This document shows, piece by piece, positions 39,876 through 51,953 of a stretch of 64,000 nt of DNA. Below the pieces are notes generated by a model. The model had not been told where the DNA came from, ran no database searches, and saw only the letters and a list, made by a program, of their open reading frames with translations. Positions within the stretch are counted from its first letter, which is position 1. Every line of letters begins with the position of its first letter. The translations under genes and the position numbers were made by a program. Source of the stretch: Rhyacichthys aspro (taxonomy: Eukaryota > Chordata > Actinopteri > Gobiiformes > Rhyacichthyidae); NCBI GenBank assembly GCA_036850595.1, contig CM072152.1, positions 11,737,640 through 11,801,639 of the forward strand, given 5' to 3'.

Positions 39876-42800
39876 CGCAAGCAGCTTTTTGTTATGAAGT
39901 TGTCATTTATTTTTCTCTTTGATACTATGTGAAATAGTGTGATTAAACTTATTGGTTGTTTACAAAGTGCCTTGCTTTTTTTTTTTTTTCTTTACTACAG
40001 AGCCACATATTGCAGCAATTTACCACATTACTTAGTGACATTTTACCGTTTTCATACCTATTGTGATATCTGCTATACACAGAAATTGATTTCATGCACA
40101 TAAAAGCGCTGCCATGGAAGTCTGCATACTGAGGTTATACCTCGAGGTAACATGGTGCTCTTGTCTTGCCATGGATGGTTTGAAACTCGGAGTACATGCT
40201 TTAAGTTATAAGATAAGGAGAAAATAAAACCATTTAAAATAATTATGGACGTGTTATCCCAAAAATCATATATCAAATCCGTAAAACCCAGAACATAGAC
40301 GGAATTAATAGAGCAAGTAGTTCTAAGTCTAATGTAAAGTCTTAATGGTGCCTGCCTGATCATTTTGGTTTTGTAAGCCATACATTTAGAACAATCAAAT
40401 CTATTTATTGTAGAGAGGCATGTTATATTGTCTAGAGTTTGGAACCAAATTGTGTCAAATTTACCATATATACTGTAAATTGTCATAAAAGCTATTACTA
40501 CAAATACAGACCACAATTTCCCTCCTTTTTGTTGTATGTGCTGTCAGGGATGTGGTTGTTATGTAATCTGTTTGACTTAACACTTAAACACTGATAAAAG
40601 GGAAAACAAGGTATATATTATAAGAATTGTGTCCTGGTGCCAATTTATATAGGCCTATGTACTATGTATATTAGCCCAACACATATAAATGTGTTTATAT
40701 GATTTTTTTTTTTTTTTACATATGATTTTCATGCGTGGGGTAGACACTGTAGTCAAGACACTTGATCCGTCTATATGTCCACGAAATGATGTCTTTTCTG
40801 AACATACAGTACAAAATACAAGTTCACGTTCCGGCTGTTTATTTAACACCCCGCCACTGTTCCACGCTGCCCAATTGCGTGTGTCGGTTCCACCCGGGCA
40901 AACCCACGACTGTGTCTTTCACGCTGTCAGTCCACGTGAACCGGCACAACAGAGGCACACGGCGCTCTCAAATCTGCGCGCGCTTTTCCACTATTACTCA
41001 ACACCACGCCCAGGTAACGTCACCACGCCGACGATTCACTGTCTCCATGGTGATGGGTCACACGCTCACAGAACAAGCAAGGGAACACGAGGAACCCACT
41101 CAGAGAGAAGCCGCGGTATTTCCACTCACTGTTATGAAACAAGAAGCCTTCACAGAGCCACCCACGGAACTTTGAAAACTCACTTCTAGAGCTAAATTTA
41201 GTTTGGCTACTCTATGATGGCTTATCCATAGAAGGGTGACAAAGTTAACAGCTGGGCTATTATGATAAAATTGTAGTTTTAGACAGAAAAAAGGAAATCA
41301 GACACAAATACATCAAATATTACCGAAATTCCTCATAAAAGCAAGAATTATAATTTATATTTAAATTATAATAATGATTTAGAAACCATAAAAAAACACA
41401 CATTTTTCATTTCAGAAGATTATTATTATTATTAGCGATTACATAACTCGGACCAGAGCATACCTACAGTTCTGTAAATGGAGATGATAGAAGTACAGTA
41501 AATAGCTATCAGTTTAAGTGTCATATAGACTTTGCAACTCATGTAGGTTAAACGTATGCTAGTCGTTCTGGGAAATGTGCTTGTCTTAGCCTATTACAAT
41601 ATCTCTAAAACAAGTCTTAGACTGTCCCACCCTACATATATATTTTTCAGACATCATGCTGACTTTTAGGACTATTCCCACATTTTTCAAAATAAAGGGT
41701 GGGCAGCTGGATTGTTGTGAGATTTATGACTTTAGAAACTCACGAAAATCTATACTGTGGCGCAATATATATCTGCCATGTCAAGTTATAGCTCAGTGTC
41801 ATTTTTAAATTGGTATGGGTTTGTGACATGTGTTTATAGATAACATTGTCAAAGATTTACAGTCACAGCCTACTACATGTTCATGTTATGTAAGTGTGAG
41901 GTACAGATGCAAACAACAAAAAGGCAGTGATGACCTTGTGTCCCTAATGATTAATTAACTAAGTGATCTCTTGCTTTCCCTGAAAAACAAAAGCCCAAAT
42001 TTATGTAGCCCACAGAGCACATGAGAAAGTAATAATAATACAAGGCCTCAAGTTTATTCATGTGTGGGAACGACAAAAAAGTGACATGCCCACGTCATGA
42101 ATTAATTTTTACATGGCCTTGTCACCTAATAGCATATTGTAATAGAAATCAGGCAGAATCTAGGCTTTATTGTCAAGGAATGGATGGGCTCTTGAATAAG
42201 GGATGCTACCATGGGCTGGTTGGTCTACATAACTTGTCATCATTGTATTAATGGGAGCAGAAATCCCTACTTGGAAAGTGGCCGTTCCATCAGTAGCTAC
42301 ATATGCTTAAACAGAAAACCACTGCAAAACAGAAAAATGTAAACTGATTGCCTTCAATGCTTTAATTAACAAGGCGGCGATCATTACAGGGTGGCATCAA
42401 TCTAATGTTGATGGGGGTTCGGCGTGTAAGGGAAGTAGTTTTAAGTTACAGCAACTTTAAACTTTACAGGGCTCCAAGACATGATGCCACTCAACCCTGA
42501 ATTCAGTTTATTTCCACAAAGATTCCAGTAAATATGTGGTAACTTTTCCCTCTAATATTCCCCTCTATTGTTGTTCATTCATTTTCTACTGCTTAGTCCC
42601 ATTTTGGGGTCACGGGTGTCTGGAGCCTATCCCAGCCTATCCCTATATTGTTGTTCCATTTGATAATTTTTATCTTTACAGATGTCTTCTACAATGTATA
42701 ATTCCATGTATTTGTTCACTGTTAAGGTGTCTCCCACCTTTGAGCACTTGCAAAAGAAATACAACATACCCAAACCATGTTAATGGCTTGCAGGTTCAAA

Positions 42801-43440
42801 CCAGGTAAAGCATCATATCCCAAGTTGGTCACTAGGCCAATAGATACTATACTTTTGGAAGACCCTCTTGGCAGGGTCACCATAGCAAAAATCTCTGCAA
42901 TATACAATCTTGTACAACATTTACTAATCACGAGATTCGGCTGTGTGGACAATTAATGGAAGTCATCGTTAATAGACCCTCTAAACTTCTCTACAATTTT
43001 ACAAAGGTTACACTACTCCAAACCATCTCCATAAAATAAACCAAGAAGCAGATCACTGATTTGCACCAGCATGAAAAGGCAGTACGTTTTTGACTAGTCT
43101 CAGATTGGTTACATGGAAAAACATGCATCAAAATTCTTGCAGTGTATATTAATTGTATATTATTCTGTCTGTGAAATTAATTTGTTGTTTAGAGATTTTG
43201 TTGCATGGAAACTCTTTTTGTGAAATTCAAAAACACTGGGATGGCGGTCTAAAAGTGTTTTATTGTATATATCCTTTTTCTTTTTGTGTTCCTTATTAAC
43301 TGATTGATTAAATGGATGAATTTGGATGATGAACTTTTACAGTCTGTAATGTTTTACCACTTACTCTTATAAGACCCGATGTGTTTTAGACAGGCCTTTC
43401 CTCCCTAGACGCCTTTGAGCCAAACGTGAGATCAGATACC
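39876..43440. other. Intergenic between srsf3 and cdkn1a
   Basis: Mostly AT-rich with no supported gene. A CpG-rich patch at about 40830-41165 stands out. It contains a long open frame and E-box-like ccacgtg, but no recognisable domain. A common teleost-type interspersed repeat lies at 42576-42636. A T-run occurs at 40704-40718. Confidence 0.45.
42576..42636 (+). repeat. Short teleost interspersed repeat fragment
   Basis: The string attttctactgcttagtccc followed by ggggtca and tggagcctatcccagc resembles a widely dispersed fish repeat that usually reads ctaccgcttgtccct...gcctatcccagc. The family name is not certain. Confidence 0.5.
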
Positions 43441-43467
43441 TACACTTCCTCACCCCTCCCGTCCGGA

Positions 43468-43670
43468 GAACATGCGTTCATTGTGTACTGCACATGCGCA
43501 GTGGGGCTGAGCTCCGTGTCCTGAGCTGGAATTTCCTCAACCCCACGACAGAGCCAACTTTCACGTGTTCTCGTGTGTTTACCGGGCTAAATCCACGTGT
43601 GAGTCGCAGAAAGCCCCGCCTCGGCACGGGAAAGGATGGTTGACACCCACCGGAGTTCATAAAAGTTTAG
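43468..43670 (+). promoter_or_regulatory. cdkn1a: Upstream candidate cdkn1a promoter (p53-like pair and TATA)
   Basis: Two imperfect p53 half-sites, gaacatgcgt (43468-43477, 9 of 10) and gcacatgcgc (43490-43499, 8 of 10), are separated by 12 bp. CACGTG-type E-boxes follow at about 43563 and 43592, and a TATA-like cataaaag lies at 43659-43666. This precedes a probable 5' UTR exon. Confidence 0.45.
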
Positions 43671-43689
43671 CTCGTCCGTGTCTGGGAGA

Positions 43690-43888
43690 AAACTTGGAGA
43701 AAATATCAAGTAGTCCGCTCGCTGCTTAGTTTAATCGTATCGACTTATTGAAGGAGTTGGGTTCAGTAACATCAGCCTTGGACATCATTGCTCTTACTTG
43801 AAACTTGAACTTGAGAAACAACAAGGAGGAAGAAAGTGAATCTCTTCATTAATCAACTTAAAGCAAACTTTTTTTTAGGACCTCACAT
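43690..43888 (+). other. cdkn1a: Putative non-coding first exon (cdkn1a upstream promoter)
   Basis: This starts about 30 bp after the TATA-like element and ends at cctcacat|gtaagt, a strong donor. All frames contain stops, so it would be 5' UTR. Splicing to the acceptor at 46201 would make a cdkn1a transcript. Assignment to cdkn1a is by position. Confidence 0.45.
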
Positions 43889-45847
43889 GTAAGTATACAT
43901 TTACAATTGCCCTGCTACTTTAACATCAGAGGTATTTTTGTGACTGATTATGTTATTACACCACTGAGGGTAGTATACAAGGGGCTTTATTTATGTAGTA
44001 TACCTGCTTACTATGTAATTCTTGTATTCTACAGTAGTCTATATAATGTCAAATGTTTTACTATTATGTGTCTTATTTTAGGAGTGAACCTATCTGCCTT
44101 CGTATCATATTAACTCTGGAATGGAGCTACTTTTTAAGCTGTTTTACAGTGACTATTCCTCACAGAAAACTAGATGTCACTTCTATTATTATTTTAATGT
44201 TTGTGTCCGGTTATGGTGATGGAGACAGGCCAGCCTCCAGTCTCTGGAGGTCTGTCCAGTCTGTTCTGGGAAACACGGGTCGGAGGCTCACGTGGAGGGA
44301 GTAGTAAACTGGTCAGGGTGTGGGTGTGGGACAGGATGGCTGTGTGAAGTCTGACTGGAGCCGGTTTCTCAGTAGTTCATGCCTGAGCTAACTCCCGCCA
44401 CAGGCTTGAATAACGCCCCTTTGCACAGGCCCCGCCCACTCCATCTGACGTACAGCCTACGCTTCTCCTGAGCACGGTGACTCAGGAGATTTTCCACCAA
44501 AAAGAGATTAAGTTCCTCACCAAAACTATTACTATTAACTACTATAAGTAATTCAAGCTGGTATTTGTTATTAAAAAATTACATTCATTGGAGGTTAACA
44601 GCATCAATGTAAGGCTGCTACTCCATGCTTAAAATCTCAGAAAAACCAAAATTATTCATCCTTTTTAAACTTTGCTCACTTAGGCTTTATTTGTCAACCA
44701 GCAACAGGCACTAACACTGGTAAACTGTGTTACTATCATCTGGGTAATATAACATGATTATTCTCCAGCAAGTTTTCTGTTGATAGGCACCAATCCCTGT
44801 TTTTGGCATACCAACAAGACGGTTATTTAAGTTATGATATGCACAAGATTTTAATGTAAAATGTTACCTATAGTTTCATTACACCCAACTCTTAAGATCA
44901 ACAGGTTATGTAACAGAGGGTGGGGCCGATCAGCCACAGAGATTACTTATCATTATTCTTTGTCTCAATGATAGTCTTTTGTAAATAAAGCTGCCTGAAA
45001 ACTGACTGAGCCCCAAGAGCAGTTAGACTACATTACATTTATGGCCAAAATACAGACACTGACATTTGAAGGAATACATGTGACATTTGTCTGTAAAAAT
45101 ATGACAAAATTAGGAAGGCTTTAAACTTTAATGAGAAAATGTAAGTTTCAGTTTTATAATTTTTAATAAGTAGAATATTAGGTGTATTTCAACAAAATAT
45201 GTTAGATATATAATAATGGGTTGATAGAGCAGATGTTAGTAGGTGTTGTCTGTTTTGTGCCAAGTTGTGAATGAATGGAGTACACTTACTGGAAATATGC
45301 CATATTACAAGTCTGCTGCTACTCTGAGTCAGATGACTCTGCTGAGGGTTTACAAAGCGACTGTCAGGTTATTTCCTTTTTCAAATTAATTTCTTGTGAA
45401 GAACAGGTTTTCTGGGAAATAACCGCTTTAAATCAAAATGAAACTGTCATAACTCTTAGCTATGTTTTGATATGTTCTGTATTACTACAACTCCAGTGAC
45501 CCCTCATTTTTTAATTTAACTAATAAATAAAATACAGTACGTTTACTGAAATAAGCTGGGGTCCCTCAGATTGTTTGGTAAAGAAGGATTTTATCATATT
45601 CCCGAATTAATGTTATGACTTTTTATCCTCAAGATTCCTTCCTTTTGTTTTTCCAGTAAAAAGTGTGTGCCTGCTTTCCCTTTGATTTCATAGTACTTAA
45701 TGCTAAATACCAGGACATAGTAGAGTATTCATCTCTAGTCAAAGATAATGTAGACTTACTGTATGCTTGAGTTTTGTGGTTGCGTAGGAGCTCCATAAGT
45801 GATTCAATACTGCCACCTAGTGGTGACATAGTCTATAGCAGTTTTGA
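43889..45847. other. Non-coding, probable cdkn1a upstream intron
   Basis: AT-rich sequence with no exon or domain. It includes a GC-richer piece near 44210-44480 and a CTCF-like motif on the minus strand at 45810-45823. Confidence 0.4.
45810..45823 (-). promoter_or_regulatory. CTCF-like motif
   Basis: The minus strand reads CCACTAGGTGGCAG, a full match to CCASYAGRKGGC plus AG. It lies about 25 bp from the p53 half-sites and is opposite in orientation to the motifs at 5671 and 9661. Confidence 0.5.
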
Positions 45848-45947
45848 GGACTTGCCCTTACATGTCTGTGTTAGATTATGCCCGGACATGTACCAGTGAT
45901 TCATTATGGAAGGCCTAGTGACTCACTTGCGGCTGGGGTTTATAAAA
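45848..45947 (+). promoter_or_regulatory. cdkn1a: Proximal cdkn1a promoter: p53 half-sites and TATA box
   Basis: Half-site ggacttgccc (45848-45857) matches RRRCWWGYYY fully and abuts ttacatgtct (45858-45867, 8 of 10). A third, ggacatgtac (45884-45893, 9 of 10), follows. A TATAAAA box is at 45941-45947, and a short leader with the donor acgatg|gtaagg (46015/46016) comes next. p21 is the classic p53 target, so this fits known regulation. Confidence 0.65.
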
Positions 45948-45969
45948 GCGCAGCCTTATATCAGTCTCA

Positions 45970-46015
45970 GAATATGTATGTTTTTCACTGATGCAGCTTG
46001 CATCACAGAACGATG
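45970..46015 (+). other. cdkn1a: cdkn1a non-coding first exon (proximal promoter)
   Basis: A leader of about 45 nt downstream of the TATA box ends in a GTAAGG donor. The acceptor tttctgcag at 46201 follows after 185 bp. The left boundary is estimated from TATA spacing. Confidence 0.5.
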
Positions 46016-46210
46016 GTAAGGATTTTTATTTTTATATTTTCTATGTTTTCCTCTTGGTAAATCTGATTTCATTTTTGATTAGGTGATAGTAACATATATC
46101 TGAGCTCAGTGTTATTTGAGAGTGGTCGCAGCCCAGCTGGTCTTCTTCATGTTGACTTATACAGAAGCTTTGAAGAACAATCTTTTCTTTTTTTTCTGCA
46201 GTGCAAAATC

Positions 46211-46780
46211 ATGGCTGGTCACAAGCGGATTCTGGGCACCCTGGGAAATGGGCCCACTCGACGAAATCTTTTTGGGCCTGTCGACCGAGAGCAGCTGCAG
46301 GTGGAATACCAGGCAGCCCTGCGCAAAGATCTAGAGGAAGCCTCGCTGCGTTGGGGGTTTGACTTCATCAAAGATAAGCCTTTGGACAGCAGTGGTTTCC
46401 AGTGGGAAGGTATCTCAGATACAAAGGTGCCACTGCTGTACCGCTCCTGTATGCTGGGCCTGGGACAAGCAGAGGGTCACAGTGCACCAGAGCCAACAGT
46501 TTCCAAAAAAGGGGGAAGGGTGGCACCACTTAAAAGTGAGAAGGAAAACATCCTACGCACCCCAGAGAGATGTATACTCAACCTTGAGAAGTTAGAAAAG
46601 ACACCAGAGCGACAACAGCTTACAGGCGCCAAAAGGAAACAGACAAACATTACAGGTACATATTTTGATTTAAGCGAAATGCTTCTGTAATTTACCTTGT
46701 CGTAATTACTATTTATATTTTCAGATTTCTATCAAGCTAAAAGAAGAGTAGTTGGAAAGCCACGCAAATCTGGAGAGTGA
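46211..46780 (+). CDS. cdkn1a: Cyclin-dependent kinase inhibitor 1A (p21/Cip1)
   Basis: p21 blocks cyclin-CDK complexes and, through its C-terminus, PCNA. Coding exons 46211-46655 and 46725-46780 give 166 residues (human 164). The first exon holds the Cy motif in TRRNLFGPVD and the CDK-binding segment RWGFDFIKDKPL. The second completes the PIP box QTNITDFY followed by QAKRRVV. The TD plus downstream basic residue also fits a CRL4-Cdt2 PIP degron. The intron splits the Asp codon of that box. The ATG at 46211 lies 10 nt into the exon, preceded by aaaatc. Adjacency to srsf3 matches human 6p21. The 3' UTR runs to about 48.1 kb, with AATAAA at 48074-48079. Confidence 0.95.
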
Positions 46781-48095
46781 TGTTAAGGGCAGTCCCCTGT
46801 GAAGTTGCCAAGTTTCAAAGAGAGCCACAAAAAACGCACTACACTCAGGAATACCATGAACTGCACAGACGGCACAGTGGCTCAGGAGGAAGCTGTGTGC
46901 CCAGTTAATCATGTAAACTGAAGGGACCTCTGCTACATATAGCTGTTATTAGTATAAGGTTAATTAGGGTACTGTATTCTCTACTGAGCGGGGTGTTATT
47001 TTCCCAGTGGTAAGAAGGGGACATTTGAGAGGAGGGGATTAACAGTAATCTCTTGAATCAGTGGATTTATACTCATTTGGATCAAGGGTTTGCCAAAGTG
47101 TTGACCGACATTTCCTACTGTACATTCCAGCAGTAAAAAGCCTCATGTCTCTGTTACTGGACATCCCTGCCACCTACAGAACAAACGTGAATTGAAAAAA
47201 ATCATTATCCACAGTTTTTTAACTATACATACCCAATTTTTCTCCATTGTTTTTTTCCATCTTGTTTCATCACATGCTAGGTAAAGCTCTGTGTGCTTTA
47301 CAAGCACTTCCTTGTCTGAATTGTGTTATTTTTTTATTCACCACAGTCCTACTTTATGTCAACTTTTTGTATACTTGTAGAGAGGACTGAGATGCACTGT
47401 ACATGTAGTTGCTTTGCTTAGATTTTGATCAACAGAAGTGCTCATGTTCTCTCCCATCAAATTGTTTTAATCCAGATCTTTCCAAGTGCTCTGTCCACAT
47501 CGTAACTTGTATAGTATCAGATATTGTGGGCTGTGAGACAACCTCAAGCTCCTTCAAAAAACACTAAAACACCAATATTTTAGTTTTAGCCAGCTATATC
47601 AGCACTGTTAAGTAGCATGTTCATGAAAACATTGCAGTATTGCACATATACTACCAATAGTTGGCCTTAATGGTTCTTTTAGTTGAAGCTTCCCAAATGA
47701 CAATCGAAATTAAATTTTCTCAGAAGAAACTGTATTATTTACTAAGCTATGGTAAAGCTAAGTGCTTTATTTATTCTTTTTGAAAGGAAAGTGCAATTTG
47801 ACAAATCTATCTGCCTCAAAACAAAATCTATACATATATTTATGTTTTTGTCTGCATCAGCGTATTTTGCTGCAATTTTATTCCAAACATTAGTGGTTAA
47901 AATTGTTCACCAGAGTGAGCACATAACAGCAGCACCCCAAGACAGAATTGCGCTTCTGTTTTTAGATGCCTATGCACAGATCCTACATGTTTTATCTTAG
48001 ACGCTGATTAAAGTAGAACACTTATTTATTGAAAATATAATACCTTCTGTTAATTTAGTTTTTTTTAATTGACAATAAATTGTTACAAAAACTTG
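46781..48095 (+). other. cdkn1a: cdkn1a 3' UTR
   Basis: About 1.3 kb of AT-rich sequence without coding signals, closed by AATAAA at 48074-48079. Confidence 0.6.
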
Positions 48096-48479
48096 TTTTG
48101 TGTCATTCAGTACCTGCTTATAATTTTTTTTGTATGTATAAAAATGTTTTGCACATGCATTATTACAACACGTCACAAAAAAAACGAATACAAAAGACAA
48201 TATCTATTCATATAACTCTCTTTGTAATATTCGCCATGGGCCACACAGTTGCAAATGGGTGTCACACAACAGATGATGCAACTTTGCTCTTACTGCTCCC
48301 TGCTGGACCTATTTGTTGGTGTGTGTGTAAATTCGCAACAAGTTCAATCCTCCGTAATGCATGGCAAAGATTACGGTGTTATCCCAAGTGTTTGTTGTTT
48401 CTGATGTTTGTGAGGCGCAGCTACGACTCACAAACGGCCTGTATGTGATATGTTCTAATGGAGCGTTAGAGATGAAAGG

Positions 48480-48918
48480 CCCACAGCGGGCCCTGCTCCA
48501 GGCCCCCTCCCGCTGCCTCCTCTGGCCTCAGTGGCGCACAGGCACCTGTACGCCTGCGCAGAGCTCCCCATCCCCCGCCCCATTCCCTCCATCATCTGTC
48601 CCTCTGCTCCCACATCCGTAACAGAGCAGGGCAGAAAGCGGCTGCACCGAGAGCGGGAGGGGGGAGGGACAGGGGAGAGCAGGAGAGAAGGTAAGAAATA
48701 GATCCGAGCATTACAGGAGGAGAGAGAGACTGCAGCTATCAATGCCACTAACAATGGAGCTTTAGGATACAGGGAGCTGATAGGCAGCCAGAAAACGACT
48801 CAGGCTGAAGAGAGTTGAGGAGGGGCTCCTCACAGTTATCAGGGGAGGAGGGAGGAGGAGGATGGGCCTCGAACACAGACTTGCAATGGCACTTCAAATA
48901 TTGGATTAAAGCAGTATG
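48480..48918 (+). promoter_or_regulatory. tmcc2: tmcc2 promoter and first exon region
   Basis: GC- and AG-rich DNA follows the cdkn1a 3' end. Candidate donors are at gagaag|gtaaga (48690/48691) and at cagtatg|gtaacg (48918/48919). The second ends exactly on an ATG (48916-48918) in phase 0 with the tmcc2 exon at 50071. Confidence 0.4.
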
Positions 48919-51900
48919 GTAACGTTTCTAATTTGATTTATTGCTGTGCTGCTTGTGTCTCATCCTCACGCGTCCATGCGTATTCACGTCCATCTCATGT
49001 CACACTTTGTCTCCGGCCGTGTGTGCACCACGGACAGACCCTGCTCTCTTGTTTTTCATGCTACAGACATCTGCCATCTCCATCTTCATCTCAGCCCCAC
49101 TTCTCCTCTGACCATTGACCATCAGCCATTTGTTCAGTAACCCCTCGTCTTGTACTTTCAAATGAAACACCGCTGGGTTGCAGCATCAGCCATTACTGCT
49201 GCTGTTTGTGTTGTCTGTTTTGAAGCATATGCATCGGTACATTTTGTGTCCCTGCCTCCAGATACTGCATACGCGTCTCATTTTCCATCACCAGATCGGG
49301 AAATTATTCACCACAACGACTGCAGTCATCTGTTTTCCTCAGTTCCCGTTTTGTTTAAAACGCTTGTCCTATTGTCTCTCTGTAACTGATTCACAACAGC
49401 ACCGGGAACTTTGTGCCCATTTCACACTGCCACCCAAATAAAATACAAGTAAATCCGTGCACCGCTCTGGCCAGAAAAATCTAGAGCATTGCTAGCATTG
49501 AGATATTTGTTGCCATGTGTCTGGAGGCACTCATGTTTGCAAGCTCTGATTACACTGTTTTGACGTCAGTCTGAGGGGTCATTGACAATCTCACCATCTG
49601 GCTAGCTACACTTACAGATCAACGTGCCCAGGGAATCCCTGCGTGGATCAATGATAGGCCTGTGTCAGAGGGCTCATTGTTTAAAGGGATTACTGGAGCA
49701 TCCTATTATCTTTGCTGGAGATCTAGGATGGTGCCAGTTTGATGTAGTTAACACTGTAGACACTAATATTGCCATTCTTGTAAACATCACTGTGGTTGGT
49801 CTGCATTATGCACCATGTCTTGCTTATTTTGCATGTTAAAAGGTAATATGTTTGTGCAGCATCCATTTATTAGCACTCTGAGCATGTGAGTGTAATTGTA
49901 CTTATATCAGAGTCTTAATAATGGGGTTAACAGGATGGTAGATCCCTAAGTTTACAAGGATTAGTCTTAGTTCAAAATAAAGCCAATGTTAATAACCTAC
50001 TTTTAATGAAATCTAGCTGTTCTTGAGGGAAATGCACTCTCAAATCTGACTGTAATTCCATTCTTCTCAGCTGGACAAGAGTGAGGTGTCCACCCTAGGC
50101 CTACCCTCTGCTCCCAGTCATGGAGGCTCTGACAGTAACATCAGCACAGAAGGAGCAGCGGCAGCATCTGGGGTCAGTGGGGCTGAAGCTTCAGGGGCAG
50201 GTGAGCCACAGCGGACTCGTGCCGCTCTGGAACATCTACAGCAGAAGATCCTGAAAGTCACCGAGCAGATTCGAGTGGAGCAAGAGGCCCGTGATGACAA
50301 TGTGGCAGAGTACTTAAAACTTGCCCACAACGCTGACAAACAACAGGCATCCCGAATCAAGCAGGTGTTTGAGAAGAAGAATCAGAAGTCGGCACAGACC
50401 ATCGCACAGTTGCACAAGAAGCTAGAGCACTATCACAAAAAGCTGAAGGAGATCGAACAGGTATGTGATAGTCAATTATTAAATTATGAAAAAAAAAAAA
50501 AAAAGAAGAAGATCTCTTTAAGGTCATTTTAGATCCTGTAATAGACTGTGGATTCTCATTCAGGACCTGTTCCCTAAACCTAATCACCTCTGTCCTACCT
50601 TTGAGACTCTCACCTCTCTGCTTCCTTATTTGTCTTTCTTCTCTACAGAATGGACCAGCCCGGCAGCCCAAAGATGTCCTGAGGGACATGCAACAGGGAT
50701 TAAAAGATGTTGGGGCTAACGTTCGCGCTGGGATAAGTGGTTTTGGCGGTGGGGTAGTTGAAGGGGTCAAAGGTGGGGTTTCGGCACTCACTCACACCGC
50801 TGTTGTCTCCAAGCCAAGAGAGTTTGCCAGTTTGATCAGGAACAAATTCGGCAGCGCTGATAACATAGCTCATCTAAAGGACACGCTCGAGGACGGAGTT
50901 GGGGGGCAATCTGAAGACACCCCCACACCTCGGGCCCTCAGTGGAAGTGCCACACTGGTGTCCAGCCCCAAGTACGGCAGTGACGACGAGTGCTCTAGCG
51001 CCACGTCCGGCTCGGCTGCTGGCAGTAACTCTGGTGGGGCTGGTGGAGGAGGCATTTTAGGACCCACTATGGGTAGTCCCAGACTAGATGGTCACCACCA
51101 CCATCACCATCACATGCACAGCTCCTGGGACTCCCTGCTGGAGGGTCTGCAGGAGATCAAGGCCGGCCAGGCACATATGGAGGATGCCATTGAAGACATG
51201 AAAGGCCAGCTGCAGAGCGATTACTCGTACATGACACAGTGCCTGCAAGAAGAGAGATACAGGTAAAAAATATCCCCAAAACTGTATGCTACATACACTG
51301 CACAAATGTACAGCCTGTGTAAACATGGGACTTGTGTTTTTAGGTATGAAAGACTTGAGGAGCAGCTAAATGACCTAACAGAACTGCATCAGAATGAGCT
51401 GACCAATCTTAAGCAAGAACTGGCCAGCATGGAGGAAAAAGTGGCCTATCAGTCTTATGAGAGAGCCAGAGACATTCAGGTACACATGCGGTATATATTT
51501 TTCAATTAATTTAGAAAATATAAGCTATCCTCAAAGTAAACTTTAAATACTATGTTATATCATAATCGCAGTACTCACTTATGTTGTATTATTGTACATT
51601 AAAAACATTAAAAAATTGTGTGTATGGTTGGTATGGTATTTTTGTGCACACAGGAGGCTGTGGAGTCTTGTCTGACCCGTATCACAAAGCTGGAGCTGCA
51701 GCAGCAACAGCAGCAGGTGGTCCAGTTGGAGGGAGTGGAGAACGCCAACGCCCGAGCCCTGTTGGGGAAACTCATAAACGTCATCTTGGCACTTATGGCC
51801 GTGCTGCTCGTCTTTGTCTCCACCTTGGCCAACTTCATCACCCCGCTGATGAAGACTAGGGCCCGTGTGGCTGGCACTGTGCTGTTCACCTTGCTGCTCT

Positions 51901-51953
51901 TTGTCCTCTGGAAGCAGTGGGACTTTGTGGAGCTCTGGCTGCTGCCGAGCTGA
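48916..51953 (+). CDS. tmcc2: Transmembrane and coiled-coil domain protein, TMCC2-like
   Basis: TMCC proteins are ER membrane proteins with long coiled coils. Supported exons are 50071-50460, 50649-51262, 51344-51479 and 51654-51953, plus a proposed ATG-only exon end at 48916-48918. Together they give 480 residues. The segment HNADKQQASRIKQVFEKKNQ, the repeated GANVRAGISGFGGGVVEGVK and YERLEEQLNDLTELHQNE are family hallmarks. A His run (HHHHHHH) sits in the variable linker. Two C-terminal membrane segments follow (VILALMAVLLVFVSTLANFI and VLFTLLLFVLW), ending in WLLPS. The ending and the LDKSEVSTLGLPS start align best with TMCC2. Human TMCC2 has a long extra N-terminal region that I cannot find here, so this may be a short isoform or the long exon lies elsewhere. 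TMCC1 is the alternative. Confidence 0.8.
48919..50070 (+). other. tmcc2: tmcc2 first intron (proposed)
   Basis: No coding exon is recognisable. Short open frames are low in domain content. The acceptor ttcttctcag ends at 50070. Confidence 0.4.

Noticed and set aside
40689..41189. 166- and 137-residue overlapping open frames
   Set aside because: They have no domain or splice partners; CpG-rich composition explains the lack of stops.
50086..50532. Start of tmcc2 at the valine codon at 50086
   Set aside because: It is a GTG, the exon is open upstream to its acceptor at 50070, and an ATG in phase exists in a candidate upstream exon.
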